64,000 bases of DNA, taken from contig NZ_QPKI01000002.1 in the NCBI RefSeq assembly GCF_003339685.1, positions 1-64,000 of the forward strand, given 5' to 3'. Numbering within the stretch: the stretch's first letter is position 1; each line of letters starts with the position of its first letter. The translations under genes and the position numbers were made by a program. This DNA is from Halomonas sp. DQ26W (lineage in GTDB: Bacteria; Pseudomonadota; Gammaproteobacteria; Pseudomonadales; Halomonadaceae). The notes beneath the pieces are model-generated. The model was not told the origin of the DNA. It saw only the letters and a program-made list of their open reading frames with translations, and did not search any database. Positions 1 to 8,803 of the stretch are shown here, in pieces.

Positions 1-2
1 AA

Positions 3-128
<126 letters not shown>

Positions 129-479
129 TAAGAGAAAATAGGCGGCGCCGAACCAAAAAAAGATCTTCACACTTTGGCGTGAAATGGCAAGGGAAGTCAT
201 GGCCGCGCTGTAGGAGTATCTTCAGATCACGACTGGAGGCCGAAGGACTCCCGGCGGCGTTACCGATGGTCGCGGTTATTGCCAGCGCGGCAGCCTCCGC
301 CGGGCGCCTATCGGCGCCAGTCGCGATGGGAACCAGCGCTCCAACAAGGAGCGCCTGCGTCACTGTCGTCGAGCCCCCTTCCGCAATGCAGCCTATGCAG
401 AGCAGGTTCACGCCAAAATGCGCCGAACCAGAAAAAAACCACCTGCCTGCACAGGTGGTTTCTCCGTCAGCGGCGGAAT
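129..479. other. Non-coding stretch downstream of the P-II fragment
   Basis: No convincing gene. Open frames exist on both strands but have no recognisable protein features. The motif GCGCCGAACCA followed by an A-run occurs twice (near 140 and near 421), and TTTGGCGTGAA near 174 faces its inverse near 407, so the segment may be bounded by a decayed repeat. The terminator of fpr lies at its right end. Confidence 0.4.
436..461 (-). terminator. Rho-independent terminator of fpr
   Basis: A 10-bp stem (AAACCACCTG with CAGGTGGTTT) and a short loop, followed on the minus strand by a T-run. It lies about 20 bp past the fpr stop codon. Confidence 0.8.
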
Positions 480-1256
480 TTACTTCTCGACGAAGGCCCG
501 CTCGATCACGTAGTCACCGGGCTCGCCCATGCGTGGCGAGATCTTGAACCCCAGGTCGTCGAGCAAAGCGCTGGTCTCGTCGAGCATGGCCGGGCTGCCA
601 CAGATCATGGCGCGATCCTGCTTCGGGTCCAACTGGGGCAGACCGGTATCCTCGGCCAGCTTGCCGCTGCGGATATGATCGGTTAACCGCCCCATGGTGT
701 GAAATTCCTCACGAGTCACGGTGGGGTAGTAGACCAGTTTCTCGCTTATCTCGTCGCTCAGGTACTCGTGGGCCGGCAGCTGCTTCTGGATGAAGTCGGC
801 ATAGGCCAGTTCACTGACGCTGCGCACCCCGTGCACCAGCACGATCTTCTCATAGCGCTCGTAGGCCTCGGGGTCCTGAATCAGGCTCATGAATGGCGCC
901 AGGCCGGTGCCGGTGGAGAGCAGATAGAGATTGCGGCCCGGAAGCAGGTCATCGGTCACCAGCGTACCGGTCGGCTTGCGGCTGACCATGATCTGATCGC
1001 CCACCTTGAGATGTTGCAGCCGCGATGTCAGCGGGCCATCCGGCACCTTGATGCTGAAGAATTCGAGGTGATCCTCGTAGTTGGGGCTGGCGATGGAGTA
1101 GGCACGCATCAGCGGCTTGCCATTCACTTCCAGGCCAATCATCACGAACTGACCGTTCTTGAAGCGAAGGCTGCGCTCACGAGTGGTTCGGAAACTGAAC
1201 AGGGTGTCGTTCCAGTGGTGGACGCTGAGGACATCTTCCAGGGCAAACTTGCTCAC
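480..1256 (-). CDS. fpr: Ferredoxin--NADP(+) reductase
   Basis: 258 residues, the usual length of the bacterial Fpr class. FAD/NADPH flavoenzyme that moves electrons between NADPH and ferredoxin or flavodoxin in the cytoplasm, important for Fe-S repair and oxidative stress. The FAD motif RAYSIAS is at residues 51-57, the NADP-binding GTGLAPFMS near 116-124, a CGSPAM-type nicotinamide loop near 220, and the chain ends in VIERAFVEK, typical of this class. It is divergent from a FinR-like LysR regulator across ~146 bp, the same arrangement as fprA/finR in Pseudomonas putida, so FinR-dependent induction by oxidants is likely. A strong terminator follows. Confidence 0.93.
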   Translation of the reverse strand: MSKFALEDVLSVHHWNDTLFSFRTTRERSLRFKNGQFVMIGLEVNGKPLMRAYSIASPNYEDHLEFFSIKVPDGPLTSRLQHLKVGDQIMVSRKPTGTLVTDDLLPGRNLYLLSTGTGLAPFMSLIQDPEAYERYEKIVLVHGVRSVSELAYADFIQKQLPAHEYLSDEISEKLVYYPTVTREEFHTMGRLTDHIRSGKLAEDTGLPQLDPKQDRAMICGSPAMLDETSALLDDLGFKISPRMGEPGDYVIERAFVEK

Positions 1257-1402
1257 GACTGGCTCCTTGATATTCCATTGGCGAATAACGTCGCCGTTAA
1301 AGCAATGATGGTAATTCTAAGCGTTCGCTTCATATCTGTTAAATGGGTAGTTTGGATAAAGCTTATCTATAATATGGATATATTGCTGCCTGGAGCCCTG
1401 TC

Positions 1403-2329
1403 ATGCGCTATACCCTACGCCAACTGGAAGTGTTCGTTGCCGTCGCGCAACACGAGAGCGTGTCCCACGCCGCCCGGGTACTCTCGCTGTCGCAGTCGGC
1501 GGCCAGCACCGCTCTCTCGGAACTCGAGCGGCAATTCGATTGCCAACTGCTCGACCGTATCGGCAAGCGCCTGAAACTCAATGCATTGGGCTTCCAGCTC
1601 TTGCCCAAAGCGGTGGCCCTGCTCGACCGGGCCGAGGAAATCGAAGAACTGCTGCGCGGCCAGCGAGGTATCGGTTCGCTGGACGTAGGGGCGACGCTAA
1701 CGATCGGCAACTATCTTGCCACGCTGTTGATCAGCGATTTCATGCAGCGCCATCCTGACAGCCGGGTACGACTCCAGGTGCGCAATACCAGTGCCATTAT
1801 CGAGCGCATCGTGCATCACGAACTTGATCTGGGACTGATCGAGGGCGATTGCCAGCATGAGGACGTGGTGATGCAACCCTGGGTGGAGGATGAACTGGCG
1901 GTATTCTGCTCGCCGCGTCACCCACTAGCTCATATCGGTGAGGTGGACATGGACAAGCTGCTGCGGGCCGACTGGATCATGCGCGAGCAGGGCTCAGGCA
2001 CGCGTCTCACCCTGGAGCAGGCTACCCGCCACCGCCGCGGGCGCTTCAATATCCTGCTGGAGCTGGAACATACCGAGGGGATCAAGCGAGCGGTGGAGTC
2101 GGGACTGGGGATCGGCTGTATCTCGAAACTGGCGCTGCGTGACGCCTTTCGCCGCGGCAGCCTGGTGCCGATTCCCACGCCGGATCTGGACCTGAGCCGG
2201 CAGTTCGCCTTTATCTGGCATCGCCACAAGTATCTTGCCACCGGGATGCGCGAATTCCTGCGGCTGTGTCGCCAGATGACGGAAGGGATTCAGCGAAGCG
2301 ATGAGATCGATCTGCCTTCGGTACCCTGA
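1403..2329 (+). CDS. finR: LysR-family regulator, FinR-like
   Basis: 308 residues. The N-terminal winged helix-turn-helix (about 1-60) contains the LysR pattern SVSHAARVLSLSQSAASTAL, and a periplasmic-binding-like effector domain follows (about 90-295). From memory the protein matches Pseudomonas FinR closely in several segments (GATLTIGNYLATLLI, LEHTEGIKRAVESGLGIGCI, LVPIPTPDLDL). FinR activates the divergent fpr gene under superoxide and sulfur-related stress; the divergent fpr here supports the same job. The ATG at 1403 keeps the full HTH. Confidence 0.88.
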   Translation: MRYTLRQLEVFVAVAQHESVSHAARVLSLSQSAASTALSELERQFDCQLLDRIGKRLKLNALGFQLLPKAVALLDRAEEIEELLRGQRGIGSLDVGATLTIGNYLATLLISDFMQRHPDSRVRLQVRNTSAIIERIVHHELDLGLIEGDCQHEDVVMQPWVEDELAVFCSPRHPLAHIGEVDMDKLLRADWIMREQGSGTRLTLEQATRHRRGRFNILLELEHTEGIKRAVESGLGIGCISKLALRDAFRRGSLVPIPTPDLDLSRQFAFIWHRHKYLATGMREFLRLCRQMTEGIQRSDEIDLPSVP

Positions 2330-2559
2330 ACGCTCCCCGTCACTGGCGCAGCTTGAAGCCCCCGATCACACCGGCAAACCGGTCTGCCCCGTCACCTCAG
2401 CAACCGCCATCGATAGGGCATTGGCTTCCCAGGTCGCGTACAGGGCGTCACAACCGAAGACACCCGGCTCCCAGCCGATGAAGGCATCGAGCAGCGAGCG
2501 GTTGACGAATGGACTTGAGATGCATAGGCGCTCTCGCTGACGGAAGAAGACGGGAGACG

Positions 2560-2988
2560 TCAGCGCATGTCGCTGACCGCTTGCTGAATGTTCTCCAATC
2601 CAGACTTACTAAGGTCCTTGGCAAGGGTATGAATTATCAGCTTACGAGTGGGGGCATCCAACTCATCACGCAGTAGACCGAGAAACTTGGGAGGAGCAAC
2701 GAGAATCAGCCTGTCCATGAGATTCTCGACTCGGGCCCGGTAGATCCGCTCAGCCACCTGCTTGGCAAAGAGTTGGTCTTCGTGCTCGGAAGCGACACCT
2801 TCACGATAAGAGGAGCGTGAGCCGGGCCCTCTGGATTCCTGCACATCGGCGCCACCATCCGTCACCAGATCTCCCTCATGCAGCCTACCTGCCGGATGCA
2901 CGAGGCTTTCCTTCTCCTCCAGTTTGAGGGCGTCACGCGTGAAGACGCGAGCCCGTGCTGCATCGGCCACCACGATATACGTTGTCAT
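2560..2988 (-). CDS. Host attachment family protein
   Basis: 142 residues from ATG 2988, chosen because GGAGAGG sits just upstream and because family members begin with this MTTYIVVADAARARVF segment; an upstream extension to 3078 is open but looks non-coding. The family is named after a plant-colonisation phenotype in Agrobacterium-like bacteria; it is related to the baeRF (bacterial archaeo-eukaryotic release factor) folds and its biochemistry is unsettled. Visible features are an acidic, Ser/Arg-rich middle (about 60-85) and a C-terminal helical half with LILVAPPKFLGLLRDEL. It is a lone gene; its neighbours on both sides belong to other units. Confidence 0.8.
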   Translation of the reverse strand: MTTYIVVADAARARVFTRDALKLEEKESLVHPAGRLHEGDLVTDGGADVQESRGPGSRSSYREGVASEHEDQLFAKQVAERIYRARVENLMDRLILVAPPKFLGLLRDELDAPTRKLIIHTLAKDLSKSGLENIQQAVSDMR

Positions 2989-3095
2989 AGCCTCTCCTTG
3001 ATACGAGTTTACGAGAGCGCCCACCGTGGGGCATGCTCCCCTCCTCTTCAACATGGCAAGGTGGCCCCCCCGGGTCAAACCATCAGGGGCAGCAC

Positions 3096-3905
3096 CTAGA
3101 TGACCTTGCGCCGCAGAACGCTGGTGATGGCTTCACCGATCAGCACCAGCACAATGATGGCGATCAGGATGGTCGCCACGGTGGGCCAGGCGAAGGTGTC
3201 GATCGCTCCCTGCAGGATCACGCCGATGCCACCAGCACCCACCAGCCCCAGCACCGTAGACTCGCGGATGTTGATGTCCCAGCGCAGGATGACAATGGCG
3301 AAGAAGGCCGGCATCACCTGGGGCACGACGGCATAGGCAATCACCTTGAGCTTGGAGGCACCGGTGGCCTCCATGGCCTCCACCGGGCGCCGGTCGATTT
3401 CCTCGATCGCCTCGCCCATCAGCTTGCCGATGAAACCGATTGAACGAAACATGATCGCCAGTATCCCCGCCAGCACACCGGGGCCGAAGATCGCTACGAA
3501 CAGCAGAGCCCAGATGATGGTATTCACCGAACGGCTGGAGACCAGGATGAATCGCCCTAACCATAGGCAGGCGCGGTTGGGGGTGGTGTTCTGGGCGGCG
3601 ATGTAGGAAACCGGCAAGGCGATGAAAATCGTCAGCATCGTCGCCAGCGTGGCGATATGTACCGTCTCGATCAGCGCATTGACGATACTGCCCAGGCCGC
3701 GGGGGTCCGGGGGCCACATGCGCGCACCCAGGCTCGAAATCTGGTTTGGTGCATCCCACACCCAGGGCCAGAAAATATCGATATCGCGAACCGCCCAGTA
3801 GACCACCATCATGGTCACCAGCAGGACGGCGTAGCGGATCAGTCGCTCCTTGCGCTCATAGCGCTGCCAGACACGATCAGCGAGGGCGGAGGCTTGATCT
3901 ACCAT
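3096..3905 (-). CDS. phnE: Phosphonate-type ABC transporter permease (second PhnE)
   Basis: 269 residues, inner-membrane permease with about six hydrophobic segments and the binding-protein-dependent transport signature near EAMEATGASKLKVIAYAVVP. It is the last gene of phnD-phnC-phnE-phnE and overlaps the preceding phnE by 7 bp, which implies translational coupling. Two different PhnE subunits would form a heterodimeric channel with PhnC as ATPase and PhnD as receptor. The true substrate (phosphonate, phosphite, or another small oxyanion) cannot be read from the sequence, and no C-P lyase genes are in the window. Confidence 0.88.
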   Translation of the reverse strand: MVDQASALADRVWQRYERKERLIRYAVLLVTMMVVYWAVRDIDIFWPWVWDAPNQISSLGARMWPPDPRGLGSIVNALIETVHIATLATMLTIFIALPVSYIAAQNTTPNRACLWLGRFILVSSRSVNTIIWALLFVAIFGPGVLAGILAIMFRSIGFIGKLMGEAIEEIDRRPVEAMEATGASKLKVIAYAVVPQVMPAFFAIVILRWDINIRESTVLGLVGAGGIGVILQGAIDTFAWPTVATILIAIIVLVLIGEAITSVLRRKVI

Positions 3906-4717
3906 ATTTTTTTCCTCACCCAGCCGCTGATGCCTTCACTGACCAGGATCACCGCGATGATGATCAACAGAATCGCGAAGGCGAAGTCGTAATCGTAGCG
4001 CCCGAAGGCGTTCATCAGGGTACCGCCGATTCCCCCAGCACCAACGATCCCCACTACCGCAGAGGCACGCAGGTTGCTGTCGAGCTGATACATCGAGAGA
4101 CCCACCTGGCGTGGCAGGATCTGAGGGAAGACCGCGTAGACGAGGATTGAGAAATAGCCCGCTCCGGTGGCCTTCATCGCCTCGACCTGACCCCAGTCGA
4201 TTTCTTCGATCTCCTCGGCCAACAGCTTGCCGACAAAACCGATCGAGTAGACGGTCAGAGTCAGGATACCGGCCAGCGGGCCAAAGCCCACTGCCGCCAC
4301 GAAAAGAATGGCCACGATCACCGGGTGGAAACTGCGAGACACGATGATCACCGAGCGCCCGAAATAGTAGATGGGCTTGGGTACGACGTTCTTAGCCGCC
4401 ATGACCGCAAAGGGGATCGACAGCATGACACCCAGCAGGGTTGCCAGGATGGCAATCTGGAAACTCTCCTTGAACCCGGTGAGCAGCAGGCCACCGCGCT
4501 CGAAGCTCGGTGGAAAACCCCCGCCGAAGATACGTGCCGCCCGCGGTAGCCCATCGGCGATACGGTCCCAGTTGAACGGCAGGGTGGCAAAGGCCCAGAT
4601 TAGATAGATCACCACCATCAGCCACAGGCCGTAGCGCAGTAATGGGCTGGCGATGAACGGCGGCTTGCGCCAGGTCCTGGGCCCCGGGTGCGTGCCGGGG
4701 ATGTCAGATCTGGTCAT
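3899..4717 (-). CDS. phnE: Phosphonate-type ABC transporter permease (first PhnE)
   Basis: 272 residues from ATG 4717, inside the 3' end of phnC (14-bp overlap); an upstream open stretch to 4846 only shadows phnC. It has a short cytoplasmic N-terminus, then about six membrane segments starting with LLRYGLWLMVVIYLIWAF. The coupling loop reads EAMKATGAGYFSILVYAVFP, closely parallel to the same loop in the next gene, so the two permeases are paralogues that likely pair as a heterodimer. It overlaps the next gene by 7 bp. Confidence 0.88.
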   Translation of the reverse strand: MTRSDIPGTHPGPRTWRKPPFIASPLLRYGLWLMVVIYLIWAFATLPFNWDRIADGLPRAARIFGGGFPPSFERGGLLLTGFKESFQIAILATLLGVMLSIPFAVMAAKNVVPKPIYYFGRSVIIVSRSFHPVIVAILFVAAVGFGPLAGILTLTVYSIGFVGKLLAEEIEEIDWGQVEAMKATGAGYFSILVYAVFPQILPRQVGLSMYQLDSNLRASAVVGIVGAGGIGGTLMNAFGRYDYDFAFAILLIIIAVILVSEGISGWVRKKIW

Positions 4718-5522
4718 TGGAGACCCCCTTTTCACCCTGTTTCGGGCTAGCGCCGGGCTGCTCGGTGATCTCCTCGTCGTGTGCCTCGATGCCGCCATAG
4801 ATGGCGTCCAGGGCATCTTTGTTGAAATCGCTAGGCGCACCGTCAAAGATCATCTTGCCATGGCGCAGGCCGACGATGCGCTCGGTGTAGGTCTTGGCCT
4901 GTGCGACATTGTGGATATTGATCAGCACCGGCAACGATAGCTCACTTGCTAGGCTCTGCAGCAGCTTCATGATCTGCTCGGAGGTCCGCGGGTCGAGCGA
5001 TGCCGTCGGCTCATCAGCCAGCAGGATCTCGGGCTCCTGCATCAGCGCCCGCACGACGCCGACCCGCTGACGTTCGCCACCGGAAAGCTCGTCGGCTCGC
5101 TTGTTAGCGTAGTGGGCGATGCCTACCCGCTCCATGAGCGTGAAGGCACGTTCGATATCCTCCCGAGGGTAACGCCTCGAGATGGCCTGGTAGAGGCTGA
5201 CGTAGCCGAGCCGGCCCGCCAGCACGTTCTCCATCACGGTCAGGCGGTCGATCAGGTTGAAACCCTGGAAGACCATGCCGATCTTGCGCCGGGCCCGACG
5301 GAGCGCTGCCCCTCTCAGCTTGACCAGTTCATTGCCGTTTAGCCGGATCGAGCCCGAGGTCGGCTCAACCAGTCGATTGATACAGCGCAGCATGGTGCTC
5401 TTTCCCGCCCCCGATGCGCCAACGATGGAGACCACACTGCTGCCCTTCACCACGAGATCCAGCTCTTGCAGCACAGGTTCGTCATTGCCGTAGCGCTTGA
5501 CCAGCTTGGAGATTTCCAGCAT
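4704..5522 (-). CDS. phnC: Phosphonate ABC transporter ATP-binding protein
   Basis: 272 residues, close to the family norm. It energises uptake by ATP hydrolysis on the cytoplasmic face. Walker A is GASGAGKS (about 36-43), the ABC signature LSGGERQRVG (about 146-155) and Walker B with D-loop ILLADEPTASLDP follow. The acidic and basic tail after residue ~245 is less conserved. It sits between the receptor gene phnD and the two permease genes and overlaps the latter, consistent with one transcript. Confidence 0.92.
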   Translation of the reverse strand: MLEISKLVKRYGNDEPVLQELDLVVKGSSVVSIVGASGAGKSTMLRCINRLVEPTSGSIRLNGNELVKLRGAALRRARRKIGMVFQGFNLIDRLTVMENVLAGRLGYVSLYQAISRRYPREDIERAFTLMERVGIAHYANKRADELSGGERQRVGVVRALMQEPEILLADEPTASLDPRTSEQIMKLLQSLASELSLPVLINIHNVAQAKTYTERIVGLRHGKMIFDGAPSDFNKDALDAIYGGIEAHDEEITEQPGASPKQGEKGVSNDQI

Positions 5523-5549
5523 CCATCCACCTCGCTATGCAGAAAACCG

Positions 5550-5574
5550 GCCCCCGGGCAGCGGCCGGGGGCTC
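5550..5574 (-). terminator. Hairpin between phnD and phnC
   Basis: GC-rich stem (GCCCCCGG with CCGGGGGC) that on the minus strand is followed by GGTTTTC. It lies just past phnD inside the operon. It may be a partial terminator or an mRNA-stabilising hairpin that lets the receptor be made in excess over the membrane and ATPase subunits. Confidence 0.55.
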
Positions 5575-5611
5575 ACACCTTCTCGAACAGGAAACCCGAA
5601 GGACTGTCTGG

Positions 5612-6613
5612 CTATTCCTGATCCAGGTCTTCGCGGGTATAGCGAACGTTGTTGGCCTGCTGGATGGTGCGGATCACCTGCCAGTGCTCCTCGTAGTTGA
5701 TGGGGATGAACTTTTCCACGCCCTCAAACTCCTCGCCCAACGCAGTGCCGACGAAATCAAAGGAGAAGAAGGCTTCCTCGATCTTCTCGACGAGGTCGGG
5801 ATGCAGGTTGTGGGCATAGTTGTAGGAGGTGGTCGGGAAACGGTCCGACTCGTAGATGATCTTGACGTCTTCCTCATCGTAGAGGCCGCGGGCGGCCATC
5901 CGCTCGACCACCTCGGATGCCACCGGGGCGGCGTCATAGTCGCGGGCCACCACGCCGAGCATCGACTGGTCATGGCTACCAGAATAGACCACTTGGTAAT
6001 CCTCGTCGGGCACGATACCAAGGTCCGGGAACAACGCACGGGGTGCCAGGTTGCCGGAGTTGGAGGTAGGGGAGGTGTGCGCCACCCGCTTGCCCTTGAG
6101 GTCCTCCATGTCATCGATACCGGAATCGACGTGGGTATAGACCTGCAGGGTATAGCCGAACTGGCCGTCATCGGAGCCCATCAGGGCGAACGGCACCGCA
6201 CCGGCCAGGTTCACCGCAAAGGGCGTCGGTCCGGTAGAGAAACCGGCGATATGCAGCCGCCCGCTGCGCATGGCCTCGACCTGTGCGGAGTTGGACTGCA
6301 CGGCGAAGAATCGCACGTTGCGCTCGGTCACCTCTTCCAGATGATCGATGAACGGCTGCCAGATATCGGAGTAGATAGCCGGGTCTTCCACCGGGGTATA
6401 GGCAAAGATCAGCGTATCGGGATTGGCCAACTGAGACTCGTCAACTGGCCGGTCGGCGACCATGTTGCCCTCTTCATCACAGTAGAGATCGTCCAGGTCG
6501 CCACGCGGGCAGTCGGCATGTGCCTGGGCCGACATGAGCATGGCCAGGGGCAGCAGAGAAGAGAGGGCAAGCGTGGCCAGGGGGTGCTTATTGGTGATGC
6601 TGTATGCTTTCAT
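5612..6613 (-). CDS. phnD: Phosphate/phosphonate ABC transporter substrate-binding protein
   Basis: 333 residues from ATG 6613, just before a typical signal peptide (basic MKAYSITNKH, hydrophobic LATLALSSLLPLAMLMS, AQAHA cleavage region). A GTG four codons earlier is also possible. The mature protein is a periplasmic type II binding protein of the PhnD/SsuA/transferrin-like group: it has FAYTPVEDP near the N-terminus, the hinge/ligand segment FSTGPTPFA, and HTSPTSNSGNLAPR, corresponding to the Ser/Thr anion-binding loop of PhnD. The unusual insert CPRGDLDDLYCDEEG after the signal peptide has two cysteines that could form a disulfide. First gene of the operon. Confidence 0.88.
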   Translation of the reverse strand: MKAYSITNKHPLATLALSSLLPLAMLMSAQAHADCPRGDLDDLYCDEEGNMVADRPVDESQLANPDTLIFAYTPVEDPAIYSDIWQPFIDHLEEVTERNVRFFAVQSNSAQVEAMRSGRLHIAGFSTGPTPFAVNLAGAVPFALMGSDDGQFGYTLQVYTHVDSGIDDMEDLKGKRVAHTSPTSNSGNLAPRALFPDLGIVPDEDYQVVYSGSHDQSMLGVVARDYDAAPVASEVVERMAARGLYDEEDVKIIYESDRFPTTSYNYAHNLHPDLVEKIEEAFFSFDFVGTALGEEFEGVEKFIPINYEEHWQVIRTIQQANNVRYTREDLDQE

Positions 6614-6775
6614 GGCGTGACTCACTTTGCGTGCGTTGTTATTGAGACGTTCGAGAGACCTTCCGATGCAAGAGGTCTTGTAGGTCGCTCATTTGGTTGA
6701 TCGAAATCGAACATATTGCCGTACGTGATGATCATTATCGAAACTACAGATTAATCTAGGTAGTATGACGCCAGC

Positions 6776-7366
6776 ATGTCAAACAGATTCCTCAACGCCG
6801 CGGCACCGCGGCGCAACCAATACCTCCTGATGCGGCACGGCCATAGCCAGGCCAATGCCACGGGGCTGATTGTCAGCACACCTGAATGCGGCCTGACGGC
6901 CTTCGGTCTCTCCCCCTGGGGTGTCTCCCAACTGGACACACTGCTCGCCGACTGGAGCTGGCCAACACCTACGCGGATTTACCATTCGGACTTTCTGCGC
7001 ACCACCGAGACCGCCGCTCTGGTGGCAACCCATTTCGGGCTGCCGCTGCAGCGCGAGACCCGCCTTAGGGAAAGGAACTTCGGCGACTTCGAAGGCCGGG
7101 GGGATGATCGATACCCCCAGGTCTGGACGCTGGACGCACGCAACGCGGAGCATATCGAGCACGGGGTAGAGAGCGTGGCCAGCGTGGCTGACAGGATGCT
7201 GGAAGTGATCGAGTCGCTGGAGCAGGCTTTGGACGGGGAAACGGTGCTTCTGGTCAGCCATGGCGATCCGCTACAGATACTTCTGGCGTGCCTGGAGGGC
7301 AGGCCGCTAAGCCGGCACCGGGATCGCAAGCCGCTGGCTCCCGCCAGTTTGACCGTGCTGCCGTGA
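6776..7366 (+). CDS. Histidine phosphatase family protein (phosphoglycerate mutase-like)
   Basis: 196 residues. The catalytic signature LMRHGHSQAN appears at about residues 18-27 (RHG phosphohistidine motif), LRERNFGDFEG near 97 matches the E/R motif of the branch, and VLLVSHGDPLQIL near 160 supplies the second catalytic histidine. Members act as phosphatases on varied phospho-metabolites (for example alpha-ribazole phosphate or broad-specificity PhoE/CobC types); substrate cannot be assigned. It stands alone, divergent from phnD across a 160-bp intergenic region. Confidence 0.85.
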   Translation: MSNRFLNAAAPRRNQYLLMRHGHSQANATGLIVSTPECGLTAFGLSPWGVSQLDTLLADWSWPTPTRIYHSDFLRTTETAALVATHFGLPLQRETRLRERNFGDFEGRGDDRYPQVWTLDARNAEHIEHGVESVASVADRMLEVIESLEQALDGETVLLVSHGDPLQILLACLEGRPLSRHRDRKPLAPASLTVLP

Positions 7367-7497
7367 GCCGAGCGTGACGATAGCTGTCAACAACGGCTGC
7401 ACCTGGCCAGCATCTGAGGTAGCATTCTGCATAGCCGGGCATGGAGGCCGGTGAGATTCATCGTGCCGCGATGTGCACTCTACGCAAGGACCCCACG

Positions 7498-7929
7498 ATG
7501 CAACAATTCCTGTTTCCCCGACGTCCACTCTCACGCGGCACGCTGATTTTCTGCCATCTGCTACTCCAGTTGGGTCTGTTGACCACCGCTGCACTCTGGT
7601 TGATGCCACGCATCCCGGGGCTGGCGTCAACCGACTGGGTAACGGCCTGGCCGGCCCTGGCACTCGGTAGTGGACTCTGGCTGCTGGGGGCCATGACGTT
7701 GCGCCTGCTCGCAGAGCTATGGCTGCTACCCCATCATCTCAACGGCCGGCCGGGCTTCGCGCCAGGCGACGTCATGACGCGCTCCTTCGAGCGTCGGCCT
7801 GCGGTACATGCCGAGGATGCCGCCTGGACCAGCGAGGCACGCCACCTGGAGACAGAAGCCAGCGTGTTAGGCAGCGCCCGGGTCACCCGCCCCGCAGCAC
7901 CTTTAAAGCCACCACGTACTGCCAGTTGA
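7498..7929 (+). CDS. Hypothetical membrane protein
   Basis: 143 residues from ATG 7498, preferred over 7441 because AAGGA lies nine bases upstream and the hydrophobic part follows directly. Two likely membrane helices: about residues 15-38 (LIFCHLLLQLGLLTTAALWL) and 48-72 (WPALALGSGLWLLGAMTLRL). The C-terminal ~70 residues are hydrophilic with many charged residues and no motif that I recognise. The short two-helix plan resembles small envelope-associated proteins of unknown function in Halomonas-like genomes. No partner gene is obvious. Confidence 0.6.
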   Translation: MQQFLFPRRPLSRGTLIFCHLLLQLGLLTTAALWLMPRIPGLASTDWVTAWPALALGSGLWLLGAMTLRLLAELWLLPHHLNGRPGFAPGDVMTRSFERRPAVHAEDAAWTSEARHLETEASVLGSARVTRPAAPLKPPRTAS

Positions 7930-8023
7930 TACAGCCCCAGGCCAGGGTCCTCCCATGAAGTGGCTCTCATTGCCGAGAAGCAGATCAGCAGGGCCCGCGC
8001 CGCAGGCGCCGAGACGGTATCAC

Positions 8024-8791
8024 TCAATGGCCGAGTATCTGGCTGAGAAACAGCTGGGTACGCTCGGACTGGGGGTTATTGAAGAAGGGCTCCGGCGCGT
8101 TCTCCTCGATGATCTGTCCCTGATCCATGAAGATTACCCGGTCGGCCACGGTCTTGGCGAAGCCCATTTCGTGGGTAACACAGAGCATGGTCATACCCTC
8201 GTTGGCCAACTCGACCATGACGTCGAGTACCTCCTTGATCATTTCCGGGTCGAGCGCAGAGGTCGGCTCGTCAAACAGCATCACTTCGGGATGCATGCAT
8301 AGCGAGCGGGCAATGGCGACCCGCTGCTGCTGGCCACCCGAGAGCTGCCCCGGATACTTGCGTGCCTGCTCGGCGATCTGCACCCGCTCGAGATAGCGCA
8401 TGGCTAGCGCCTCGGCCTCGCGGCGCGGCTGCTTCTGCACCCACATGGGTGCGAGACAACAGTTCTCGAGCACAGTCAGGTGGGGAAAGAGATTGAAGTG
8501 CTGGAACACCATGCCCACGCTGCGACGGATCTGCTCGATACGCTTGATATCCTGGGTCAGCGGAACACCCCCGACCACAATCTCGCCCTGCTGATGCTCT
8601 TCCAGATGATTGATGCAGCGAATCAGCGTCGATTTGCCCGAACCCGAGGGGCCGCAGATGACGATACGCTCGCCACGCTTTACCTCGAAGTCGATATCGC
8701 GGAGCACGTGAAAATCGCCGTACCACTTATTGACGCCGCGCATCTCGACCATGGGTGTCTCGGTGCCGGCCTGGGTTGCCTGATCATTCAT
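8024..8791 (-). CDS. aapP: Polar/general L-amino acid ABC transporter ATP-binding protein
   Basis: 255 residues. Cytoplasmic ATPase of the PAAT family: Walker [10 protein letters not shown] (about 49-57), signature [17 protein letters not shown] (about 152-168), Walker B and D-loop [15 protein letters not shown] (about 172-186), and switch histidine in [10 protein letters not shown]. Last gene of aapJQMP, 12 bp after aapM. It would drive import of general L-amino acids with AapQ/AapM. Confidence 0.92.
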   Translation of the reverse strand: MNDQATQAGTETPMVEMRGVNKWYGDFHVLRDIDFEVKRGERIVICGPSGSGKSTLIRCINHLEEHQQGEIVVGGVPLTQDIKRIEQIRRSVGMVFQHFNLFPHLTVLENCCLAPMWVQKQPRREAEALAMRYLERVQIAEQARKYPGQLSGGQQQRVAIARSLCMHPEVMLFDEPTSALDPEMIKEVLDVMVELANEGMTMLCVTHEMGFAKTVADRVIFMDQGQIIEENAPEPFFNNPQSERTQLFLSQILGH

Positions 8792-8803
8792 TGTTTTCGT
8801 TCC

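Noticed and set aside
6656-6678. PhoB box or hairpin operator upstream of phnD
   Set aside because: An inverted repeat AGACCT/AGGTCT is present, but I could not find the direct-repeat pattern of a PhoB box, so phosphate control is not claimed.
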